From NCBI RefSeq assembly GCF_963576545.1, contig NC_083646.1:18694461-18758460 (forward strand): a stretch of 64,000 bases of DNA, written 5' to 3'. The notes beneath the pieces are model-generated. The model searched no databases. It saw only the letters and a program-made list of their open reading frames with translations, and was not told the origin of the DNA. Of this stretch, positions 42,920 to 54,772 are shown in pieces. The number at the start of each line of letters is the position of its first letter. Within the stretch, counting starts at the first letter, position 1. The stretch is from Limanda limanda (taxonomy: Eukaryota > Chordata > Actinopteri > Pleuronectiformes > Pleuronectidae). The position numbers were made by a program, and so were the translations under genes.

Positions 42920-43760
42920 TAACTAGGGGCTGGTTCCAGGGGGCGCTGTTGAGCCACTTTGCCACGCCCAATTCAAATTACTCCAGAATACTAAAATATC
43001 CGTAGACCTTGAATTTCCTGCAAAGTTTCATAACTTTTTGAGCATGTTTAGACCCTGATAAAGCCCCCCACAGGGAAATAATAATAAATAAACCTTGATG
43101 TCCAATTTATGTGATTGTGTGAATGTTGGTCCCTGAATACCGTGGTGTCCACAAAGTCCACAGACTGGTCATTTGAAGTGTACTTCAGAGTGATAGAAGA
43201 TTTTGTGTCTTCAATATATTAAGACACAAACAAATTCATCAAACCCCTCCTTGGAGTGGGTCCAAATCCCCCAAATGTCATTCAAATTTCTGAAATAATG
43301 GAGTGGCTGTTGGGGCATTTTCTTCCCAATCTGCCATGAAAGTATTGGCACAGACGGGTCCAAATTTTTTGCCCATTGCCGTATGTTTGATTTGTAAATA
43401 AAATTGACCATTAAACTCAAAATAAATTTTGGTGAGATTCATTTCCAACAAGTCGTTGTTTAACATGACGTGTTAAGCAAGTTTTTTACTTGCATTGTAT
43501 TCCCTTAATTAAAAAAAGAATAATTTTATGAATCTAAGTATGGCAAAGTCACTTTATTTAGAGCTAAAGTTTCAGTATAAATAGATTACTCCAAAATACG
43601 TAATTTTTCACCACTTTCTAATTTTCTGCAAATTTTGGTAAGAATTTGAGCATATTAAAGCCCTCAAAAAGCCAATTCATTTGCCTAAAAAATAATAACG
43701 ATCCTTACAATTTCACTAGGGCTGCACTGTCTGTCAGTGCCTGTCAGTGCTCGGGCCCTA
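42920..43760 (-). mobile_element. Interspersed repeat of the 'gggcccgagcac' family
   Basis: Reversed copies of the block also seen at 58912-59930: CTCGGGCCCTAATT end, CCTCAAAAAGCCAATTCATT and a TTGAGCATATTAAAGCC stretch. No coding frame recognised. Probably a non-autonomous element. Confidence 0.55.
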
Positions 43761-43769
43761 ATTAAGGAA

Positions 43770-46700
43770 GGTGGTTCCATTACCACGGAGAAGTAGCAAC
43801 TTCACAAAGCATCAATATACAGCCAGGTCCATCACTTGTTTGGGTCCCCTGGAAACATTTCCTTTGTCTCTATCAAAATTTGCAGCACGTGTCAGTATTT
43901 ACATGTGTTGTGACTTTTTGCAGGTCAAGTGTCATCAAATTGTCAAATTGATGAAGCTGTTTTCTTTAATTTTGCACATGTTTTTTCTATTCGCATGTGT
44001 TTTCTTAATTTGCAGTTGGTTGAGCTCACTCGGCCACGTAGGTTTGTACCTGACGTAATGTTTACAATTTGTCGGTTAATATTGTTTTAATAAAATGTAA
44101 GAAAAAGGCCTGAGATACGTATAGGGCGATTAATTCAAGCCGGGAACTTTCCAATCATCCTCCCTATCCCTCCTGTCCATAAACAACTGGCCAGGGAGGT
44201 TTTCTTGGTAAATGAAATGTCCCTCTGTGGTGCTTGGTAATGAGATAAGAAGTGCATCACGTGTTGTTGCTGAAGGAGTTCGTTGAATGCGAGAGTCCCC
44301 TGCAGAGAAAACAGATAAATTATTCTGACAGAGAAGAAAACGACTGCTAAAGACAGAAATGCAGTGTAGGGCAGACCAAAGAGCATTTTAAAGGAGGGCG
44401 CAAATATGAGGGTTCAAAAACATCTGATGTATATTTTTTTCTAAAGCAAAAATGCCTAGTATAATGATTTTGAGGTATTGCTTTGCAGGGTTTTATGCAG
44501 TCATAAAATCTATTTATTTTCTTACCAAAAGGAACCACTCTGCTGCTGTATGAGAAATGGTGTCTTCAACACACGGAACAATACAACTAGAGGGGAGGGG
44601 CACGAGGGATTTCTTAGCTTCCATTGTCATTTATTGTCTCAATGTGAACATGTTTATCATCTCCACCAAGGTTGGTGTGTTTTCTTTGGTGTTTCTCAGC
44701 AAGAAGGGTGATTCAGAAACTGATTTTCTTAGAACCCATTCAATTTTGTATGTGGATGTGGATGTGGATCCTGGATTTGCTCTTTTTTTCACTTTAATTT
44801 GGTGAGATGGGGCACTAGTGTTGGTGGAACTTTAAGTGACCTTAGGGTTTCAAGTACTCATCAACCAGTCTAATGATACATCTTGCGATGCAGGTTCTAG
44901 CTGTTTAGACATGTTTGTGGTCAGACATTATATTTGGTTAGTGTAACAGCTTTAAAGATGAAACTGAGAGAATCAGACAAGTTTCTCATGCACATCATTC
45001 GCTTCAACCATATTTCTTGGCTGTGTGACAGATTTTCTCTTGTCATGAATTTGCCTCCCTCATGGCAGCAAAACACCCCGAACCATGCAGCCCTCAGAAA
45101 TTCCTGCAGCTTAAACTGAGCCAAACACTTTCAGTGCGGATAAAAAAAGAACTCGGTAGTCCATCAACATTAGGGCTACAGGGAACACATGACGCAAACA
45201 CGACAGCAGCCATGACTGAGGAATGAGGGGCAGCAGGTTATTATAATTAAAGTAATGTCTTACACATGACAATACGCCCTTTACCATGAAGACACAGATG
45301 CTAAACTGTGATGCAGTTGAACCTGATAACTCATCATGATTGGACCAAAATAGTTGAACACATGAGATTGGGGAGATTTTGTGTTCTGTTTTCTTAGTTG
45401 TAATTTATTTTTCTTTATTGGCTGCTTTAAACACCAGTATTGATGTATCTGCAGTTAGCATGAATCAGCTGATACAATTTGCCTATTGATAAACTAGTAA
45501 TCATTTCAAGTGTGTTTGTGTGTGTGTGTGTCTGTGTGTGTGAGAGGTGAACATAACAGACTCTGCATGGGGAGAGGGGGTCGGCTTTGTCTTGACCTCC
45601 ATTTAACCCTGAATAGGTCAATATCTGTCAGTTCACTTTCACTGTTTCTTGTGTGCAAATGTGTGTTGCATTCATCTTGCCTCCTTTTTGCGTCACAGTC
45701 GATTTTAGATGCTGCCTTTGTCGCCTTAGCACAGAAGTGAACAAACATCATTACATCTTTTTTTTTCATAATTGTAAAACATCACAAAAATGCAAATTGC
45801 ATTTCATTCTGTGTGCTAATGGGTCCAATCTGTGTGACAAATGCATCATATTGGAAAAAATATCTTTGCACAAGCATAATTATGAGTTTACCATGGAAAC
45901 CACCTGAATAATGATTTGATGGTGCAAATGTTCTTTTATTCTAAGGTGTGACTTTGAGCCAGCATCAATATTAAGACCCTGAAAGCATGCAGCTAAATTG
46001 ACGTCAGATGTCATTTCATTGTTCACATGCACCTGAGCTTTTCCCACTGGCAGTTTTATTTACTTTGTAATTACTGGGGCTCTATGAAAGTTTAAGAGTG
46101 AAGCATATTGTTGTTTTGTGGCAAATTTGATTTGGAAGTAGTCTGTTTAAATTATATTTTTGTTTTATTTCTAATGAGAAATTTCATATAATAGTTTTGG
46201 TAGAATCAGAAAAGCTTTATAATTTCACTGTGGGTCTCTGAATTTTACTAATTTCCTGTATGTCCTGTAAGTGTTATTCATTACTCACAGAGAAAAGCAT
46301 GACTGAGACAACTCTCAACTAAATGTCTGCATTTTTTATATATATATATTTCTCTCTGTCCTGCACCTACAACACATTTCCACATCAAACCCCATGAACT
46401 ATATTTAGGCACAGGAGAGATGATGTGTTAACGAAGAGAAGGGTGTAGGGTGGTGGAGTAAAGGAGTTGGAAGTAGGTCGAGATGAAGATGGAATGGATT
46501 GAGCTCCCCAATAGGGAGGATCAGAGATGGGGGGAGGATGGGGGTAATTGAAAGGCATGTGGGATAAGGAACTTGAGTTGGAAATGGTATAAGGATGAGG
46601 TAAGAAATACATTAGTTGAGGTTCAGGAAATGGAGGCAGATGCTGAAGGGCTGCGTGTACGCAAGAGGACTTTGATTGAGTAAAAGTGAAAGGTTGTGGG

Positions 46701-48040
46701 GTTTTAAAGGGTGGGGACAGAATAGAGGGTGTGAAGGATCAAGAGAGGGAAATGAGGATTGTAAATCATGAGCAGAGGAAAGATACTGGTGAAAGATCGC
46801 GGTGAAATCAGTGAGAACAAAATAAGACGTGAAGGCAGCTGGGAAAGACTAGAGGAAGGAGGTGAAGGAAAGGGTAATGATGGACATGGAGTGATCACGA
46901 TGAGAAAAGTGAAAACAACATGGTGCAGGAAAAAGGTAGATACTATTTTTAACAGCCCACCAGTGGTTGGAACATTAAAACCATCACCACCACTCCCATT
47001 ATCTCTCAGTGCTATTTGGAAATAATCAATGTCTTTTTTACGTTCATTATTGTTTGCTCTGTTATGCTTTATCTTATACTCTGACTGTAATTTCGTAAAT
47101 TTGACTAGATTAAATTAATCTAATTAAATCAGATTAGATGAAGCTGTAAAGGTCCACGTGGGGAAATTGGGTCTTTTGTTGGAGCAAAGGAAATAGATAA
47201 GACGATGCAGACTGTGAAAGATAACAATAATTACAAAAGAATGCACTGAGATTACAAATGGTTTGATTGAATAAATGTTTGTGTTAAGGATTTCTTTTTT
47301 CTGATTTGAGGTGAAAAGATTTCTCCGCTCGTATAAAAAGGTTTAATTTTTCCACATTCTGTCAGTGGCGGTAGGTGGCGGGAGTCGTGCCGATGTGGGT
47401 TGATTATAGAGATCACGTGTGTAGCATGCGTTCATGCACACTCCTGTGAAGGGTGCACAGAGAGGGCAGGTGCGATGACGAGGTCTGCTCGCCTGCTGTG
47501 AGAGAGCGAGCTAGAGAGAGAGATCCACAGCTCTGCAGCCAAGCAAAAACACAAATCACCAAGTGACATAGTTTTTTCTGGGGGGATATGATTGTCCACA
47601 CTTTTATAATATGAACCCTCATGGTCAAATCAGCAGTTGACCAATCACAGGTTGGCCAAGAGCTGAAACAGATGTGTGTGTTTTTTTCATTGTAACTTAA
47701 TTTCGTCGACCCCTAAATTAATATAATGGACCTGTAAATTGTACTTGATTTTAATTAATGTTTTCTTAATGAAGAAAATATGTGACAGCAATATGTAATG
47801 TATAATTCAAAAATTTGTGGCATATTCAAGTAGACGGGGCAGCCAGGTGGGGTCGAGTAGAGTGTGGATACCCGACCCTGATTATGCTGGGACCCAACGT
47901 GCCTGGCAGAGTTCAGACAAACGGGTTGAGTTGATATTTGGGTTAGTTCATTCATGTTCTTAAGTTTTTAAACTCCATAAGTCTGTCATCGTAAAAAACA
48001 AGCAATCATCATATGTAAATTAACTGCATCGGGCTCTGGT
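43770..48040. other. Intergenic DNA between the LINE and adcy2
   Basis: No convincing gene, RNA or classified element. It holds short microsatellites (GT at 45510-45545, TA at 46340-46352), a purine-rich strand-biased tract (46410-46910) and AT-rich unique DNA. Confidence 0.5.
46410..46910 (+). other. Purine-rich strand-asymmetric tract
   Basis: About 500 bp in which G and A dominate the + strand, with GGAGGATGGGGG-like runs and no simple repeat unit. No coding signature on either strand. Confidence 0.5.
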
Positions 48041-48051
48041 CGGGTTAGTCA

Positions 48052-48102
48052 TAGTCAAAGGTCATGGTCAAAGGTCATGGTCAAAGGTCATGGTCAAAGT
48101 CA
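48052..48102 (+). promoter_or_regulatory. Tandem DR1-like nuclear receptor sites
   Basis: Four consecutive 13-bp units of the form TGGTCAAAGGTCA; the first starts TAG and the last lacks one base. Each contains two AGGTCA-type half sites spaced by one base, the DR1 layout used by HNF4, RXR/PPAR and COUP-TF. Located about 850 bp upstream of the conserved adcy2 start codon. Function is inference. Confidence 0.5.
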
Positions 48103-48439
48103 TTTTGATCAGATGTAGGTGATATTTATTTTGATAATCTGAAAGATATTTATGGTTTATAAGGTGAAACATTGTACCCCCCACCTTTTTTAACTGATCA
48201 TTACTGATGAATAATTCCCCTTTTTTGCCTGCACCTTAAACCTGTCAGAGCTGTTTGTACAAATCTTAAAACTGTGCAAATTGTGATGGAGTGTTCTATT
48301 TCTGTTCTGAGATTGAGCTGTAAATTTAAGGTCCGGCAGCTCAAACCATTTGTCCTTAACCTGTCAGTCCCAGTTTCTCAGTTTGAATAATTATATGGCA
48401 TCAATATCACATTATGCGTACAGCATAAATGTCACAGTA

Positions 48440-48650
48440 CTAATTTCTCCACTCTCATTTTCTTCTCGCTCGCTGACTTCTCCCTCCTGCTGCACCTTCT
48501 TTTTCTTCCTCCCCTCCCCCTTATCACACCCCCTCCCCCCTCCCCTTTCCCTTCACTTCCCTCCCTCTTTTCTCTCTCACTCTAAAGAGCACTCAGTCTC
48601 TGCACTTCTCTTCATTTCCCGCTCCAACATGTTGGCAGGAGGAGAGAGAG
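48440..48650 (+). promoter_or_regulatory. adcy2: Pyrimidine-rich 5' region of adcy2
   Basis: A CT-rich stretch (48460-48600) with CCCCTCCCCC-type GC boxes and no TATA box directly precedes exon 1. Layout suits a TATA-less vertebrate promoter or 5' UTR. The transcription start cannot be placed. Confidence 0.4.
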
Positions 48651-48948
48651 GAGGATGCTGCGCTTTACCCTTGGTGCGTTTTTGCCACCTCTCCGGCCAG
48701 CGCACGCTTCCTCTGACTCAGCCTCAGCTCTCAGTTGTCTCCGCCTGAAGGACTTAGGAGAGGAGGTGAAGGAGGAACCCGTGGATACTTTGGACATCAG
48801 GAGCTCTTTCAGCAGGGTCCCCAACAGGAACAGCAGCAGCAGGAGAGCAGAGCAGAGCAACTGCTCCTCACCAGTGTTGGAAACTGGTGATACCTCAGCA
48901 GTGACCACCTCGGCTGGTTTCCCTCCCTCCTCCTCGGCTCCAAGATCC

Positions 48949-49173
48949 ATGTGGCAAGAAGCAATAAGGAGGAAGCGGTATCTCCTGGACCGGGGAGGGC
49001 AGTCTGGTGAAGGGGATAGAGGGGGAGGTCAGGAGAAGAGGAACAGGTCCCCGGACTGGCTGTACGAGTCCTACTATTGTATGAGCCAGCAGCATCCCCT
49101 GATTGTGTTCCTGCTGCTCATAGTGATGGGAGCCTGCCTGGCTCTGCTGACTGTGTTCTTTGCTTCAGGACTG
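48949..49173 (+). CDS. adcy2: Adenylate cyclase type 2, exon 1
   Basis: Membrane adenylate cyclase that makes cAMP from ATP; ADCY2 is stimulated by Gs-alpha and G beta-gamma. The ATG at 48949 starts MWQEAIRRKRYLLDRGG, which aligns with the known N-terminus, followed by a glycine-rich linker, then RSPDWLYESYYCMSQQHPLI and the first TM helix to FFASGL. 225 nt (75 codons), phase 0, GTAAGC donor. The frame stays open upstream to an ATG at 48655 (98 more codons), which might be 5' UTR or an extended N-terminus. Teleosts often keep two adcy2 copies; which one this is cannot be told. Confidence 0.9.
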
Positions 49174-52100
49174 GTAAGCTGCTCACACACAACATGCACA
49201 CACAGTCACATTATTCAAATCAAAAAAGTATAAATAAACATCCAGGACCATACAAACACATGGATGTTGTTATACTGCAACACGATATACATACCCTTCT
49301 GTGAATATAATTAATTTAAAATCAAAGCTCGGAAAACAGTGTTGACTGGTACATGTAGGCATGTGGATGTGCATACACCGGAGACTGACATATTCTATAA
49401 GTACGACTGAAGTCAACCAAGGAAAATATTGTTTGACTGAAAATCTTGGTTCACGCTACCTGGTATCCTTCTAAACCTGAATAAATTATATATGAACACG
49501 AAAGCTTCTACTTGCAAAGATATGAAATTATTTTTACCCACTCATTCGACCGAACACATAGAAATATGCCAAGTCTGATATGTTCACTGCCAAAGCCCGA
49601 AGGCTTTAACACAAAGCTGACGCAGCATCCTATCACAGCCAAGGTAGCTTGCAGGTTTTAAATGTCTCATGCTGGTTGTTGAACTGGGATATGCAAACTG
49701 TCGTTTGCAAAGTTTGCACTCAACTTTTCGGTCTTTAATTTGATCAAAATGCAGCCACACTTTCGACCTCATGGATGTGGAGCTGAATCCAAGTAGTTCA
49801 GTGAACGTAATTAAGTTGTTGCCAAAAATAATGGATTAATCCTGGCAGGCAATTGATTGTTGTGCATTTGTCCTTATGAATAACACCAGTTACTGTTTGG
49901 TTGGAAAAGAGCAAATGGACCAACCAAATAACCAGTTAACTGAGAGATTACAGCCCAGTTTGTAAGCATGAACATACAAAGTCAAACTGGCTTACACAGA
50001 AATGTGCGTACATACACACACACGTACAGAAACAACTGGCTTGTCAAATACAAAAGGTGGGCTCCCCTCTGACTCACACATGCAGACGTGCGTGAGCTAT
50101 ACCTATACACACGCATGCTCTCACAGCATGTGGTCCTCACGGCAGCACTAATGTGAAGAGAAGGGTGAGATAAAAGTGAGGGGGGGTATAAGGGGCTTAG
50201 TTATTGTCTGAGCTCATGGTTGACTGAACTAGTGTCTGTCTCCCTCTGTCACTATTTTGACAGGATTATCTTTGCTCTAAAAAGCTGAAAAATTCAATGC
50301 AGTCATGTCAAGGCACGCTGTAACGTACAAAGACATACAAAAAAACTAATTAATTTGTTATATGGGGATTGAATTTTAACTATTAAGAACCTGCCTGATT
50401 ATATGTTACTATACACAGAGTTTTAAAAACATTATGTTCTAATATAACCTTTGACAGCTTAATTACATTTTTGCATTTGGAGAGTGCCTCTCCCTGTCTA
50501 GGCTGAGTCTGCGATTAAGAAGGGATTAGTCCAAAACACACTGAAAGAGACGGAGAGCACTGACGGACACGCTGCATCTTTCAGAGCCCATCTTAAACCA
50601 AACAATCATTATGGACACTATAAATTGCAGCTAAAACTGAATTCAAAAATAAATGATGAGTAATGTTGAACGGTTAAGTTGTTGCTCTACACCCTAAAAA
50701 TACCTTTTTAAATGTTCCAGTTCTGAAGAAAATATTTCCCTTTAGACACTAAATGTAATTTTGCCCTTTTGGGACTCAGTCTTCCTACGAACACACATTT
50801 CAATAAATGTCTTTACTTGTTAGCCCACTGCTCTTTTTCTCTGTCCTACATCCTCTTTTGCTCTACCGCTGCATGCTGTATAGCCATGACTCTTGCAGTT
50901 CCCTTTTTTTTCTCTCCATCGTCCTCTTTCTCTCCGTTCTCGTGCATGTGTCATCTCTCACCTCCTCATATCTTTCTCTCTTTTATTTGTATCCTATCAT
51001 CCCTTCATTCTGCTCGCTGGCTGACCTAAATCCGGTGCTGTTTTGGAGCTCTGCTCTGGGCGAGACAAACTCTCTGTGGCTCTCTGCAGTCACACACATC
51101 CTCTCCTGTCCCAGTGCATTGACTGTGCATGAGAGAGAGACAGAGGGGAGGTGGGGGGCTAAAGGAAAGAGAGAGGGTGGAGGTGATGCATAGAGAAGCA
51201 CTGAGAGAGAATCTGGCAGAAAAATGGATTTAAGGGCGAGGACACTTCTAAAAAAATTTCAAATAAAAGATGGAGTGAATACAATTATGTTTCAGTGATT
51301 AGTACCTGCAATGAATAAAGAAACAATTAATTGTGATGATTTCTTTCAAGAAAAAAATCCCTTCTTTTGGATCATGCTGCGTAAGAAACACTTAATATTT
51401 GAATTTTTTTCTGGATCAAAAATAGATAAGGAGCTTCCACATGTAAAATGTGGAAAATGTGTCACTGAGCAGTAAGTTCCTATTTAATTAAAAAGACTAA
51501 ATAACCAATAGCAATACTACACAAGACTATTGAGGTTTTATTTTTATTTTGGTTGGTTGTGTTTTATAAAGACTTCCTGGCCTACAAAACCAAATTGTGT
51601 CTGTGAGGATGTGACACATCTGCCTACATGTCCACCCCCTGACCCCTTTTCACATCCCTTGTCACACCACTAGAAATGCGTTGATGGAATGAAACCTGGC
51701 AAAGGCAGGCTGCTGAAACAACTCAATTCACTGGGCTTTTCTCCTACCTTGAAGAAACTCCTGAAATTTTTATCAGAACTTTCAGATCTAAGTGTTCCAG
51801 AAAGGCAGCAGCTGCAGCAGCAAATCCATTATGGATGTACTCAACTTTGACATACTGGTTAACACTGGTCTGAGGGTTTTTCCTATTTCCAGTTCAGTTT
51901 AAAGTTTTTTGTTTTTAATAGCTCAGTTGTGTATCAAATGCTCTGCTCTACATTCAACCCTTATAGACATAATTTTAGCTTTTCATTTCACTGTTTAGAT
52001 CACTCCAGTTTAATCATTCACAATCATTTGTTATGTTCTGAGCCTGAGCTAGACTCACAAATTACATGCAAAAGAGACATATTATGTTAAATGTGCCTCC

Positions 52101-53013
52101 ACGGAGCCATGGAAATTAATATATTAAAATGTAGATCAAAAGAGGATTTCGTGGCATTCCAAAAGTGATGTAGGTCATCTGAGTCTAAGGTATTTATCTA
52201 TTAAGTATATCAATTTTTTTTACATAAATTTGAATTTGTATAAATTTGTATCCTACCTTATCTTTGTCTTATCTCCCTCATAATAACTTCATCTGGATGA
52301 TCAGTGACATTCAGTCATGTAGGAGCTGTACTCTTTAGTCTCAGGGAACATTGCACATAAAGAGAGTGGGTGGTATTTTCCTTTTGATTACATGTAAAGC
52401 TATCCACGGTTATACTGCACTGCACACTCACATTTAAAATGAATATATATATATGCTGATATGCCTCAGCAATCAACAATAACTATATGTTACAAAACAT
52501 ATGAACCTAAAAGATGTTCATGATGGCTTTAACCTCCCCCCCCCACGCCCCGATGTAATATTTTACAGTATGAATTTTTAACCAGCCCTTCATTCTGAGT
52601 CTCGTCACTGTTTCTCGTGTCTCCAACAAGTTAAAGCTACTGAAGGACGCACAGAGATAAGAGACATTTGTTTAATTTCCTCTCAGATAACATCCAGCAG
52701 AAGAGGGTTAATTTAGTTGTAGACAGCGTGTGTTTTATAATATCAGAGCAGCAACTGTTCTGTATTTACTGCTTCTCTGGATGAATCATGTCTGCCTTGG
52801 TTGTTTGTATTGAGATGGAGCTCAGAGATGAGTCTTTTTATTACACAGTGTGACTGTTTCATGCGCCCTTGAGTGTAACTCTATTCTTTTACTTACATCT
52901 CTTAGGAAAACCCTCTAATTATTCCTGTTTTCCCTGATAAATTGTACATTTCCTCTTTCTTAGATCCTCCATATATCTAACCGTTTCTGTCTCATTTTAT
53001 TATCTCTTTTCAG
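49174..53013 (+). other. adcy2: adcy2 intron 1
   Basis: 3.84 kb with GTAAGC donor and TTTTCAG acceptor. Holds a hAT BED-finger fragment at 49584-49772. The rest is unique AT-rich DNA with small CT-rich and TA-rich tracts. Confidence 0.85.
49584..49772 (-). pseudogene. BED zinc finger fragment of an hAT transposase
   Basis: Reads SKVWLHFDQIKDRKVECKLC, then KRQFAYPSSTTSMRHLK: aromatic W and F, the CxxC pair and the first histidine of a BED finger. The final histidine region is changed and no transposase core follows. A decayed fragment. Confidence 0.7.
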
Positions 53014-53211
53014 AGCGTTGAGGACCATGTGGCCTTTGTAATCACTGTACCCACAGCCCTGGCCATCTTCCTGGCTGTGTTTGTTCTTGTCTGCATTGAG
53101 TCCATCTTCAAGAAACTTCTACGGATTTTCTCTCTGGTCATTTGGGCCTGCTTGGTTGCCATGGGTTACCTTTTTATGTTTTCTGGTGGGATCATCTGTC
53201 CATGGGATCAG
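53014..53211 (+). CDS. adcy2: Adenylate cyclase type 2, exon 2
   Basis: 198 nt (66 codons), phase 0 at both ends, TTTTCAG acceptor and GTAAGC donor. Encodes SVEDHVAFVITVPTALAIFL, then VCIESIFKKLLRIFSLVIW, CLVAMGYLFMFSGG and PWDQ, that is TM helices 2 and 3 of the first six-helix domain. Nearly the same as vertebrate ADCY2. Later exons lie beyond the window. Confidence 0.92.
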
Positions 53212-53703
53212 GTAAGCTAAATGTATTCTGTGGTGAGTTTCTTTGTTGTAGACAAGCATGTGGTGCATTGTGTTTTTATTTGAAGTTTTATTGGGTTGTT
53301 TTATATGAGATGGCAGTTTAAGGTGAAGTCATTACAACATATTTGAAATGGCAACTTCAAAAAACAGATTGAAGATGTAGAAACCTTGGTCAAATGCAAA
53401 CTCTCACGAACGGATGTGATAGAAGTACTTCACTTTCATTGTTGCTTATTTTAAAGTCAGCTGAGTTCTCCTGTGGTGAATGGCAACATTTGTGGGATTT
53501 TTGTTCGCTTTAAAAGTGCATATTTTGTAAACGTTAACCCGATTGTTGCATCAGTGCATCTTGCATTAAAATTTGTTTTGGTCACGCACATGCTTGAGTG
53601 CCACTTGACATTGTTTTCATGCTTCTGCTCAATCAGTGTTGATAAATATGTTATTACAAATCTCTAGATATTTTGTCAAACTACATTTAAATACGATCAA
53701 AAC

Positions 53704-54772
53704 CAGAGGTGTCAAAAGTATTCACATTCATTACTCAAGAAGAAGTATAGATACTAGGGTTTAAAAAGACTTCTGTAGAAGTTGAAGTATCAACTCAAGC
53801 TTTTTACTTAAAAGTATAAAAAAGTGTAAAAGTACTGGTTTCAAAACTACTTAAAGTATAAAAGTAAAAGTAATGTAAGGGGAACATTTTTCCCATTAAG
53901 TACAAATTCTTAAGCCATGTCTCAGGGGCCTATAGTGCACTACACCACCTCCTCCAAAAAAAAACAGTTTTCTAAAGGCCATTATGACTATAATGTTATA
54001 TTAAAATGTTATGTTGAAAAATGTTCGATGCACTACGTTACCTGTTTCAGCTGCATATATGCCCATTGAAAAAAACATTTTATTACAATGCAAAGACATT
54101 AAAGTACCATATGTGTACTACTGAGCAGTAACATGCGTTTCTTGGAGCGGAAGACATGATAACTAATTGCCAATAAGCATTGTAATAGTGCAAAAAGTCA
54201 AACTTCAGTGGAATGTTATCAATAACATTTATTGGAAGAGACCTTGAGACCTTTGGACTCAATCCTGTATGTACAACAACACTAACAGTAGTCTTTGTTT
54301 AGCCGCAAAAGCAGCAGGTTCTCAAAGTTATTTGAGCCTATGCCTGCGGAAGGATCATAACCGGTTCAGCCTGATCCCCCCCCCCCCAAACAAGTGCTTA
54401 GGGTCTCGCGCTGCGCCCCAGGGCCAGCGTGTCTCCCGAGGCCAGGGTGTGTGTGGGTGTGGCACGCGAGTGATCTCCCACCTAACCCCTACCCCCCCTT
54501 TGCCGGCCTGCTCCGATGGCCGCCGGACCTGACAGCGGGGCGCGTCAGCGGAGGCGGGGGGGGGGGATGCTGCGCCACATTGTGTGTGTTTTTGAACGAT
54601 GACAAACCGGAATGAAAACAAGAGAGGCTATTTTTAAAATGTAAGGAGTAGTAAGAACAGATATTTGCGTGAAAATGTAAGGAGTAGAAGTAAAAAGTAA
54701 TCTGAAAAATAAATACTCCAGTAAAGTATATATACCCAAAATTTCTACTTAAATTTTGGGTATCTACCTCTG
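53704..54772. mobile_element. Non-autonomous hAT element
   Basis: Starts CAGAGGTG and ends ACCTCTG, flanked by ATCAAAAC on both sides (53696-53703 and 54773-54780), an exact 8-bp target duplication. The arms are made of 'aagtataaaagtaaaagta'-like sequence. The core (54395-54570) is GC-rich, unlike the arms. No transposase. Confidence 0.88.

Noticed and set aside
43211..43466. Minus-strand frames reading WAKNLDPSVPIL and a frame-shifted relative
   Set aside because: They lie in a decayed interspersed repeat, with no start context or splice signals and no recognised domain.
48055..48102. CRISPR-like direct repeats
   Set aside because: Contiguous 13-bp units without spacers in a vertebrate genome; better read as a DR1 array or minisatellite.
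48350..48748. 132-residue frame upstream of adcy2
   Set aside because: Runs through the CT-rich promoter region and overlaps exon 1 in another frame; composition-driven.
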